Assembly: GCA_003550325.1 (NCBI GenBank) | Contig: QKWP01000649.1 | Location: 62,001 to 126,000 of the forward strand | DNA: 64,000 bases | Direction: 5' to 3' | From: Gigaspora rosea | Taxonomy: Eukaryota > Glomeromycota > Glomeromycetes > Diversisporales > Gigasporaceae | Shown here: piece by piece, positions 11,908 to 22,100 of the stretch | Numbering within the stretch: position 1 is the first letter of the stretch | How the letters are laid out: each line of letters opens with the position of its first letter | Made by a program: the position numbers and the translations under genes | The notes under the pieces: model-generated | Seen by the model: only the letters and a program-made list of their open reading frames with translations | Told to the model about the DNA's origin: nothing | The model's database searches: none

Positions 11908-12413
11908 TGCCACAGGGTAAATGTGATATATCGAATAATCATTTAAAGTACACTGCACCATGTTTCAGATGACAATCAATCATCATATCAGCAGTTCACA
12001 ATCGATCTGCATACAATTAATCGTGCATAAGCGATTCTGCATGCTCGGGGTTCGGCTTACAGCAGAATAATTACTATCTATCATATAATATGCATATTAT
12101 GATAGCATCGTAGATAGAATATCGTATGATTTTAGTCTCGTAGTTTCCATAATGTTCTATAATGTTAGATTAGCAATTCCCATAATAATTTGTAGAGTAT
12201 AAAAAGGAGGTTGTTTTAGTTCTTCTAAAAAAGAGAATCTTCGGATTATCTTATATCTGAACTTCATATATAATTATAAAGTCAGTTTACCCTCGTACCC
12301 CCCTTATATTTATAATAAATCGTGTTAAATTACCAAGTCATGCCTCTGGCAAGTCACCTTCTTGTCATCTCTTGTATCAAAAAGTGAAGTATTGTACGAT
12401 TCTCCCCATAACA
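11908..12413 (+). repeat. 5' LTR of the non-autonomous element
   Basis: 506 bp, starts TGCCACAGGG and ends CCCCATAACA. It matches the 3' LTR closely through CATGCTCGGGGTTCGGCTTAC and the GTATAAAAAGGAGG promoter-like segment at about 12199, a TATA-type site expected in an LTR. Confidence 0.85.
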
Positions 12414-12431
12414 TTTGGTGGTGACTGTGAG
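12414..12431 (+). promoter_or_regulatory. probable primer-binding site
   Basis: TTTGGTGGTGACTGTGAG follows the LTR end directly. Retroelement primer sites usually begin with TGG, the complement of the tRNA CCA tail. The tRNA was not identified. Confidence 0.5.
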
Positions 12432-12660
12432 ATATGGACTTCTCAACAGCTAATATTTCATTAAAATCGAAATCTGTCAAGATTTGTGGAGTTTACCTTA
12501 TATCAACCCTGAGGTTTTGGGTAACCGACAGTATACTAAAATATCTGATAATTATTCATTTGGTATAATTATGTATGGAATTTTATATGGCAAACCCGTG
12601 CCTTTTGAGCAAAAATCGAAATTACAGTCAAAATTACAATTTCAAATATAAAAAGTAACA
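12430..12660 (+). pseudogene. protein kinase C-lobe fragment inside the LTR element
   Basis: Two adjoining frames joined by one frameshift near 12490 read through the activation segment and helix F region of a TKL-like kinase. Visible pieces are a DFSTANIS-like DLG/DFG area, then LPYINPEVLG (the APE-type motif, Ala changed to Asn), SDNYSFGIIMYGILYGKPV and FEQKSKLQ. The order and wording match the kinase gene at 42745-43934 in this window. A stop follows at about 12652. The catalytic HRD loop and N-lobe are absent, so it cannot be an active kinase. Degenerate codons to about 12870 may be its C-terminal tail. Confidence 0.75.
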
Positions 12661-12999
12661 AGCGAATGAAGACCTTTTTAATGACCATTAATGGGTCAAA
12701 ATTGCATGACAAGATTTCAACAAAGTTGTGCTCAGAACAACTAAATGCTATATTGAATTAGCAAAATTATGCAAAGATCAAGAAAAGCTGAAACTGGTAT
12801 CTTTCGGAACAACCCAAATCCAACCAAACTCAAAAACATTCCAGATTTCTGAAGAAATCAACCAATAAGCATACAAACTGTGAAGACAGGTTGGACTTAG
12901 CTTTATAGGACACCAAATTTGATTTATCGTATTAGCACCTTACTATCGATATATACACAAGTAGCGTATTCTCAGTGATGTTCGACTATTACACTTTAT

Positions 13000-13610
13000 T
13001 TCATCGTTTGAATAAAAATGGAAACAGAGAAGGACAAATTTTAAATATTTTCAGATATTGATATTGCCAAAATGAAGAAGCTACTGAAGATATATACAAA
13101 ACGATGTAGGATGGTGTTATCAATATGGAATAGAGAATATATATAATGATAAGCTTCAAGAATAAAAAAAATAATATAACTATAACGATTTGTAGAAAAA
13201 TATCTGAATCAAATTTTTGAAGCTGAAGATTTCATATCTATTCAAGAAAATGCAATTAATATTTTCGTTGATTGAGCAAGATGATTTACAAATGGAAGAA
13301 GTAAAAAATTTGAAACCGCGTTATAGAATGGGGAATTGCTCAAAATCCTAGCCTACTATCCAATTATGAAGATTGTCTTATGAGAAAATTTTCTTGCTTA
13401 AAAGACCATTTTTGCAAAATTGTTTATCTCATATCCATTATTTTCAGATATTTTGTGATCATATTATAGATAATATGCAACCTTATAAAAAGATTATTGA
13501 AGATAATCTGTGGGATGATATTATAAAAATCAAAATCCATACCTCTTCCATAATTAATATAGAACATGCGGTCAAAATTTCTTCCTGGAGTAATCGACGA
13601 TTTATTTAGA
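13000..13610 (+). pseudogene. BTB/BACK-type protein fragment, with a possible Sel1 scrap upstream
   Basis: Broken frames from about 13215 read FEAEDFISIQENAINIF, then DDLQMEEVK, and after a frameshift LSHIHYFQIF and IDNMQPYKKIIEDNLWDDI. These words have the layout of the BACK region in the BTB-BACK(-TLDc) proteins that are numerous in mycorrhizal fungi. Just upstream, GWCYQYGIE at about 13107 looks like a Sel1 repeat core. Several stops and frameshifts are present. Assignment is from recalled family pattern and needs an alignment. Confidence 0.55.
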
Positions 13611-13699
13611 AAAAAGTTCCAATTGATAATAAATGATACAGTGAACTTCAAAATGAAATAATAGATGATCAGGATATGGATATTGATAAAAATTTTAGT

Positions 13700-15093
13700 G
13701 CGAAGAAATATCAAAGTTTACTTATCGACGATAATAATGATATGCAAGATTATCTGGCAGATCTTTTAATTGTATTTGACGTATTCTGTACGTGCGACGG
13801 CCAAGATACTATACGAGTTATTAGATTTGTTAAGATCTAATTTAAAAACTCGATTGATTCCCATAATATTACTATCTGCAGAATTAGGTAGAACAACATT
13901 ATTGAGGATGAACGAAAGCACATAGATCTCCAAATTCTGTTTGGATTGATTCAGAAATAGAGTTATTGTAACAGATACTGAATCAAATAAGTATAGGTAC
14001 TACTGATGTAAACATATTAGAAGAGAATGCTGCAAATGAAATTAAATAAACGCAGAAGCTGCAAGTAGGACAAAAGTCAAATATTTCACATGAATTATAC
14101 CAATAAGGGTGAAATTGGTTGCAACCAAAGGAAATGCTTAGCATAAGTACTTCGAAGTTAAGGGAATGGTCACAAGAAACTATACCCAGCGTAGTTCTGA
14201 GATATGAGTGAAGGTAATAGATGCCGTTCACCTTTCATTGAATGTACCAAGTGGGTAAAAGATTTTATACGATAATCCCTATTACTATTGAAAAAAAGAG
14301 AGATGACTTTGATATTCATTGGACTATAATTTTCCAGAAAGAGAGTGGCCAGGTTGGCATAAAAGCCTTTGCCAAAGAACCTGCAGCACATGCGGTGAAA
14401 GGCACTACTGGGGGAGTGTTGAAACGCCATGCAGACTGGTGCAAAAGCCCGCATCAATAAGTCTACAACATTGCGAATATCCAGGGTATATTCAGGTTCG
14501 TGTCGGTCTAAGATAGAAAGGAAAAGTAAAATCGAATATCGATAAGTTATCTAGTTATATATCGTATATTTTAAAATAGAGAGAAAGAGAGAGAAACGAT
14601 GATTACATAAAATAAAAATTAAAGACAAAATTAAAATTTTTAATTAATCGACTTGATTTGTCGATACGGCTCCTGGCCCATAAATAAGTATTAGCCTACT
14701 CGTTGTATAATTGTATTAATTACTCACTTATGATCTTTTTTTTAGCTAAGATAGATCAAGAGTTGGTTTTATTGAAACTTATGACAAACTCGCAGCAAGG
14801 ACAAAAGAAGGAGAACAACCTCCCACCCTTCTCCTCTTATATAACTTCTCCTTATGCCGCATACCTACTTAACCAAAATTTCGTAATATTTACCCAATTC
14901 TTTTCCCATGAATACGTCAGCAATACCTCATACCTATTTTCCATCCCTTTTCTACTCCACACCTCATACTTACCGACCAGTTAACTACATCATGGCCTGG
15001 GTCACAGTCTCTTCGTTCCTGGTATCTCAATTAATAAAACTCAATAATATTTGGATTTTTATGCGTGGAACGCATAAAATAAGCATGGGCGAG
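13700..15093 (+). other. unassigned interior of the LTR element
   Basis: Short frames only. At about 14320-14510 a less A+T-rich island can be read as either of two overlapping frames (one containing RTCSTCGERHYWGS), but neither is long nor recognisable. A GAGA run lies at 14577-14597. No clear polypurine tract precedes the right LTR. Confidence 0.4.
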
Positions 15094-15594
15094 TGTCATG
15101 GAGTAAATGTGATATATCAGATGATCATTTAAAGTACACTGTGCCACGTTTCAGATGACAATCAATTATTATATCGGCAGTTCACAATTGATCTGCATAC
15201 AATTAATCGTGCATAATCGATCATGCATGCTCGGGGTTCGGCTTACGGCAGAATGATTACAATCTATGTATAATACGCATATTATGATAGCATCATAGAT
15301 AGAGTATCGTATGATTTTAGTCTCGTAGTTTCCATAATGTTCTATAATGTTAGATTAGCAATTCCCATAATAATTTGTAGAGTATAAAAAGGAGGTTGTT
15401 TTAGTTTTTCTAAAAAAGGAATCTTCAGATTATCTTATATCTGAACTTCATATATAATTATAGAGTCAGATTACCCTTGTACCCCTTATATTTATAATAA
15501 ATCGTGTTAAATTACCAAGTCACGCCTCTAGCGAGTTACCTTCTTGTCATCTCTTGTATCAAAAAGGAAGAATTGTACGATTCTCCCTGTAACA
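15094..15594 (+). repeat. 3' LTR of the non-autonomous element
   Basis: 501 bp, starts TGTCATGGAG and ends CCCTGTAACA. It is a direct copy of 11908-12413 with scattered substitutions and small indels, so the insertion is not recent. Confidence 0.85.
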
Positions 15595-15598
15595 ATAG

Positions 15599-18210
15599 GT
15601 ATTTCCCCTTTTTAAACTTCTCATTTTTTTTTTTGATTGTAAAGTTTTTTTAATATAGTAGTTAGAAGTTTTTCTTTCTACTTGGAAAGTTAAGAAAAGA
15701 AGGTTTAGAATTAAAAAAAGAGAAGGCAATCATGATAAGCAGGATGGTTTTTCAGTTGCAGGAAAAATTAGTATGGAGGAAAAGTTTACTATAGCAGATC
15801 AAACATGGGTAATTCTGTAATTTGGACTTTTGTCACAAAGAGCTGGGTTAGCTAATACTTGTAGAAATTAAGTTTGATCAATTTTGCTATCAATTCATAC
15901 TTGTATGTAATAGATATGAAATAGATTAAGAGTATAGAGGCTAATAAAAGTATTGGCATAATTGCTGAATTGTTAAAAAAAAATAGTTTAATAACAAATA
16001 AGAAATTGTTATTAATGTAATGTTAATCTTATTTTTTGATTAACAAATAGCACATTATTAATTTGATTGGTTAATGGGCATGTTTTGATTATTATATATA
16101 ATAAAATTAAATTTGTGACAATATTAAATGAAAACAAATTTACCCATATAGTATATTTAAAATTAAAGCTTTTTAAAGAATTAATAGCAAATAACTTTTA
16201 ATCAAATAATCTGATTTGGTTGAAACAACTACCAAAATGTTTTGTCTCAATAAGATGATTCTAATGAGCCCAGTATTATTAAAATCTGATCACAAGTTCC
16301 TAAGATCATTAAGGATTTGTATCACTTTATTGTTTAAGAATTGATTAAATTTATACATCTGAGTAAAAACCCCTTAGCAATCTTGAGTTCTGTAATAATA
16401 CTAGGATGATTGTAGGCTTACTAGAATTATCTCATTAAAATAAGTACTCTGGTAGTCATTTTATCTAAATTGGGCACTGGATCAAAAGTTATTTACTATC
16501 AAACATTTTAAATTTTTTAATAGTATTTCAATATGTTTTAACTATATATTATTAAACACTCATTGACATTATAGAGTATAGTGGACTTTATAATTATAAA
16601 AACAGAAGAATAATTATGAGGGCTAGATATAGGAGCATTTTTTTAATTTAATTATTTAGACTATGAAAGAATTTTTAAAGAAAAGTTATTACCATATTCT
16701 TCTGAAAATAAGCCCCTTATTTGCACATAATGCGGGCCAAAGCTATCATAATTCAGGCCAAAATTGACTTAATATAGGCTAGGTGTGCTTATTTTCGAGA
16801 GATGATTATTTTCAAAGGAATATAGTAATATTTTTTTTGTATTTGGATCTCTAGTGAGTTTTTACAAGATTATTAATATGCTTAGATCATAGTTGTTAAA
16901 CAATTTTAAAGACCTTGATATTGATAAAAATTTTCAAAAGGTGTTTGAAATATTAAAAGATAAGTTTGATGTCATGTGTTTTTACTTATTGTAGATGATT
17001 AATTAGTTTAATTTATTTATATTAATAATTTAATTATTATTCAATCTATAATTATTTAATATTGGCAATTGATTTAGTTTTAAGGATTTGATTATTAACA
17101 CAAATCAAAATTTGTATCAAAGATATTTTAGGCTATTTTATACTTATGTTTATTTTTTCTTAATTATTGATAATAGGTCAAATTAACTAATAGATAACTT
17201 TTTGTATATGTGATCTAGCATTTTACAAAAGCATTTGTTAAACTATGAATAGTTAAATATAAAAAAATGATAGTTCCATATTTAAGTTATTTTTTTTAAA
17301 AAAAACAATAGAATCATGCATGTATAGCATTAGATCCAGGTACTGTAATAAATTATTGTAATTCTTAAATTTAAAATAAATGTATTTTTGTATTTTTTAT
17401 TTAATTAATATCTTGCAAAATACTTTACTTCAGCTCGTTCTTAATATAAATCTATTAACCAATCAGATTTTGTAAAATCACAAAATGATCTACAAAAATT
17501 ATTCAATTAAAGTAAAAGCCCGCTATGCTATTCAAATAGGGAGTCGTATGAATTCATTAATTATATTAGTACTGGTAATTTAATTGGTCATGTGCCAACA
17601 CTACGCATAGCATTATATAATTTAATTAATCAAGCATAAAATTTTAATTCTGGTAATATATTGTGTTTATTCAATATTTTATAATTAGAAGTTAAATTTG
17701 TATAGAATTTTTTTAGTGTTCAATTGTTTAATCACGTCCAAAAGCTTAACTTATTCAGTGTGATAATGAAACGCGGCATAAGAAGCATTTTAATAAGAAC
17801 AGAGTCATAAATAGTGTTAGTAAAATATTATAAAAATATAACATCAAAGATCAATGAAAAAGATCAATGAAACATCAATGTAACTATTAATATTTATTAT
17901 TATAAATTTTTTAGAAATCAAGTGATATATCAATAGACAAAACCAGTAATATCAGAAATAAAATCAATCAAAAAACAAGGCATAACTTAAACTTGAAATA
18001 CTTAAAATAGTTCTTTGGAAGGGATAATCATGTACAAATAGCACATATCAAACTGGTTTAATATAACTTAAATGGAAATTGCATTCCACAATGTCATGTG
18101 AAAATATAACTAAACAAAGAACCGCATTTGTTTATATCATTACACTTCTCAGATAACCATACACTACATTGCATTTCGTTCCTGGTATATCACATATTTC
18201 AATAGCATAG
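15599..18210. other. non-coding interior of the hAT-like element, right part
   Basis: Very A+T-rich, with no coding frame or RNA gene recognised. It contains one small MITE (16689-16828). Confidence 0.45.
16689..16828. mobile_element. 140-bp MITE with TA target site
   Basis: TTACCATATTCTTCTGAAAA at the left pairs with TTTTCAAAGGAATATAGTAA at the right, with TA on both outer sides. AATAAGC and GCTTATT extend the pairing inward. The pattern fits a Tc1/mariner-type non-autonomous element. Confidence 0.7.
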
Positions 18211-18846
18211 AATAGTAAATTGGGCCTGGCAGGACCTGATTGGGCCTGAGCGGGCCAGACCTAATTTTAAAATCAAGTCCAGTCTGGTCTACTATTTTGG
18301 GCTTTTTTTATTTTTGGGCCAAGCTTGGGCCCAAAAATTTTTTCAGATTTGTCTTTGTGCCAACCCAGGCCTGGCCCACCCTGCCAATTCCCCACCCTAC
18401 AACCAATTAAAATGTCAGTTAACCTTTATTAATCACATGATTTATATCGACAACCTAAATGATTTGCGCAACAAAATAGGTTAGTTTAAGATTCTCTTGC
18501 TCTCTCAATCTAATAAACATTGTTTTAACTGACTAATTAACTTCATGCAACAACTATAATATTTAAACTAAACTCTAGCTGGAAGTTAATTCGTCAAAAT
18601 AGATGCCACTCTAAAAGTAACAGCTCAATTTATTTATTCGTATTATTTGTTCATTTAATTCTTCCCAAAGAGTGATGTTAACCTAATACAGTATTTTTAA
18701 TTGCAAGTGACCTAATTATTACTTATATCAATATTGTTTTCAATTATCATATTGTAAATTAAAAAATAAATATTCAAAATTATATAATAGTACAAAAAAA
18801 AAGCATTAGTTGCTATCTATATATTTTTACTGATTAAAGATAATTT

Positions 18847-18863
18847 ATAAAAAAAACTCTTAA
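18847..18863 (+). repeat. 17-bp target duplication, left (LINE)
   Basis: ATAAAAAAAACTCTTAA is repeated perfectly at 24671-24687, directly after the poly-A tail. Confidence 0.9.
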
Positions 18864-18864
18864 T

Positions 18865-19101
18865 AGCAGAACATCACGCCCCCCATCACCTAGCACAATA
18901 CAAACAATCACAAGCATTCCACAAACCCCCGAAGAACCTAACAACGCAAACTTGGACCACTCGATGGAAGAAGAAACTCACAATACTAACCCTAATTCAC
19001 TAGCAACTGAGGAAGCTACTACTCCAACAACAGCTAAAGAACTTAACAATACTAACTCTGACCCTCCATCGGCCGAGACATCGCCAATGGATACAAGCTA
19101 A
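18865..19101 (+). pseudogene. LINE ORF1, 3' end only
   Basis: An open frame of 79 codons starts at the truncation point and ends at TAA (19099-19101). It encodes a hydrophilic Thr/Pro/Ser/Asn-rich tail (for example PPSPSTIQTI and TPEEPNNANL) with acidic stretches. The frame stays open to the very edge of the element and stops 8 bp before the ORF2 ATG, as expected for the end of ORF1. The RNA-binding or zinc-knuckle part of ORF1 has been lost. Confidence 0.75.
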
Positions 19102-19109
19102 TTAGGATA

Positions 19110-22100
19110 ATGGACAGTACAACTAACACTTTTCAAGAAACAGAAACACCAACCCCCTCAGTCTCAACCCCTCAACCAATAACCCCACCTATCTCATTAA
19201 CAAATACAGAATCTATTACCCACAACCGAGCTAATCCTCTGGCCCTGTCCATATGTACCCACAATGTCCGGGGCTTCAACCAAGATCTCAAAAAACAAGT
19301 CTGGGAACAATATTGCCTGGAGCACCAAATTCAAATAATTGGCTTAACCGAAACTAGACTATCCTCGTGCAATAAATACCTGACATCCAAACCATTCAGG
19401 ACTGCTCATTATACGTATTTCTGGTCCTGTCTAGAAAATCCAAAGGCTGGGACCGCAATTATGATTAGTAACCACCTTACTCCCCACATACACAATGTTA
19501 CCACACACTCAGGCTATGCAATTGCTATAGACATATTCTTCAAGCACGACTTCAAATTCCGCATCATCTCCACGTACCTCCCAAGCGACAACCCCTCGGC
19601 ACGACTTGATGCTCAGAATGAAGTTATTAAATGGATACGACAGGCTACATCACTTAACCTGCTCCCTATAGTCATGGGAGACTTCAATGCCTCCATTGAC
19701 AACATACACTCTAGTGCCATTAAATACAAACTCTTACAATTTCTATCCTACAACAACATGTATAATCTAGCCACCCACACCCAGAAACAGGACAACACAT
19801 GGCAGAGTTCGAGATATAGCAGCCAAATTGACCACATATGGGCATATCATCCCATACTGACATATCTTACTTCTTACGAGACTGACGACCCTCATACATG
19901 TACCCAAAGTGATTACAAGATCTTAATATCTAGGTGGTCCTTTCCATATGCCTACCAAGGCAGAATTAGACACAAGACACGAACTTACAGAAGGGTCTAT
20001 AACTACAAATCTATGGACAACAACCGATGGGAGGATTTTACAAACCAGGTCAGCTCGAACCTTGGCTCTCACAACACACCCTTAAACGTTGATACTCCAG
20101 AATCCCTTGAGACAACATGGCAGAAAATCCAGCTCAGCATCAACAAGGCTGCTTTGCGGCACATTCCTAACAAAAAGCATACAGTGCGCAACTTTCAACA
20201 CACATTCTCCCCCACAGCTACACAACTGCACCTGAGCCTCAAAAAACTAGGTGAAATTATCAAAAAGACTAAACACTCACTAAACCAGAACCTGCCTATT
20301 CCAGACCACCTCAATTTGGATATCAGCCAACTAAATCAAGCATGTCAACTTCAAATACCCCCATTACCACACACTCACCAACAGTTACCTGACTGGATCA
20401 ACAAAGCCAACAATGAATGGAAAAACCTATATCACGCCCGTAATATTGAAAACATCAAACAAATTGGTCAACAGATCACAGACTCAATTCAAAAAAGATG
20501 CTCTAAGCTCATTACCAAACCCACTTCAATGCTTAACAGCATTCTTGATCGGCATAAAGACCCAGTCAGATTTGACAATATCAAAACAGAGCGAGACGTA
20601 ATCATAGACCCACCCCTCATTAAAGCACACATACAACAACACTTCGACAACTGGACCGCAACCCGAACGATTAATCAAAGCCTATTTGATTCCAAATGGC
20701 AATACGAGTATAGCCCTAAACACTCTATCAATCCCAATTGGTACACGACAGCCCTACAAGACTTCAGTCAAGAAGAAATACTCTCCACACTCAACCAGAT
20801 GCCCAACAATAAAGCATGCGGACCATCAGGAATTAGCTACGAAATGTTAAAACACACAGGTCACAACTGTATACAAGCTATCACATCTCTTTTTAACAGA
20901 TGTCTCTCATCCCAATCCATACCCAAGCAGTGGAAAGAGGGATATATCTTCCCAATATCCAAAAAACCCATATTTGATGGCAACCTAGCCAACACAAGAC
21001 CCATAAGCCTTGTAGAGCATATCAAAAAGCTCTATACAAAGCTCCTTAATAATCGTCTTAGCAGTATTCTCTCCACACACAATATTCTGTCACCATTCAA
21101 CTACGTCGCCTTGCCAGGAAACTCTACTTCCACACCTATTCATATACTCAATAACATCATCGAAGACGCCTCCTGTAACTCCAAGCAACTCTGGCTCCTA
21201 TCCCAAGATATGAGCAAAGCATACGACTCTGTTAATCTCGAACTCTTACAAAAATCTCTACACAGAATTAGAATGCCCCAACAACTAATTACCATCATTG
21301 CTAACCTCCTATCTGATCGTACAAATCAGGTCATTACCAACTTTGGTCTTACCAATCACTACTCTGTCAAGAATGGTATCGACCAAGGGGAAACAATTAC
21401 CCCACTTCTCTGGAGGATATATTACGACCCCCTGATCTCCCACATTTCTTCGCACTATTTAGGATACAATCTGGCCACATCATGGCAAACTAGCCTCACT
21501 CACCCACACAGAAATCATCTCCACACGTCCATATCAGTGCTAGCCTACATGGACGATACTCTATGGATCACTGAATCCAGAGAAGAACTAGAAGAAATTA
21601 TCAAAACTGCAACCTCATTCTACCAGATGGCAGATATACAAGTCAACCCAAGCAAATCCGTTTTCATTACGAAACACACTGCACCAACCACTATACAATT
21701 TCGCAACCACACACTCAACTCGTTTACGATGAGCCAGCCCTTCAAATTTCTAGGCTGTTGGTTTACACTCAACAATAAACAAACTGCCCAAACCAAACTA
21801 ATACAAGAAGAAGCTCTAAACCTGGCTAATATTGCCGGTACCAAGAACATAACAGACAAACAAATAGCATACGTCATTAACACGGTCATTATCCCAACTA
21901 TAGAATACCGCCTACACAACATTATACTTTCCCAATCAACATGTAACAAAATCCTAGGCAAATACCTTACCATTGCAAAGCATAAGTCCCACTTATCCCG
22001 ATCCACCCCTAATAGCACGATGTTAAACCACAACTTATACAACATTCGTAACATATGGGACATACAGTTGCAACACCACATTAGCAATCTTCTGCTCAGA

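Larger units (their letters stand above)
11904..15598 (+). mobile_element. non-autonomous LTR retroelement carrying host gene fragments
   Basis: Two direct LTRs of about 500 bp (11908-12413 and 15094-15594) begin TG and end CA and are flanked outside by the same 4 bp, ATAG (11904-11907 and 15595-15598). Right after the left LTR comes TTTGGTGGTGACTG, whose TGG fits a tRNA primer-binding site. The 2.7-kb interior has no gag, protease, reverse transcriptase or integrase. Instead it holds a kinase C-lobe fragment, a possible Sel1 piece and a BTB/BACK-type fragment, all broken. Orientation is taken from the primer-site position and the captured genes. The element sits inside the hAT-like element, so it inserted later. 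Confidence 0.75.
9213..18399. mobile_element. large degenerate hAT-like DNA transposon
   Basis: The left end (TAGAGTTGGGAACGGGC) and the complement of the right end (TAGGGTGGGGAATTGGC) match at 13 of 17 positions. Each is followed by GGGCC/GGGCT-rich sub-terminal sequence (9225-9365 and 18215-18390), unlike the A+T-rich surroundings. Flanks show a near-perfect 8-bp duplication (7 of 8), the length typical of hAT transposons. GGGCC-rich ends are also familiar in hAT families. No hAT transposase domain (BED finger, RNase H-like core, hATC dimer domain) could be recognised, so the element is either long decayed or non-autonomous. Removing the nested LTR element (11908-15594 with its duplication) leaves about 5.5 kb. 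The call rests on ends and target site, not on coding sequence. Confidence 0.55.

Noticed and set aside
14242..14516. Possible zinc-finger coding remnant (RTCSTCGERHYW)
   Set aside because: Two alternative frames overlap, neither has a full finger pattern, and no family could be named.
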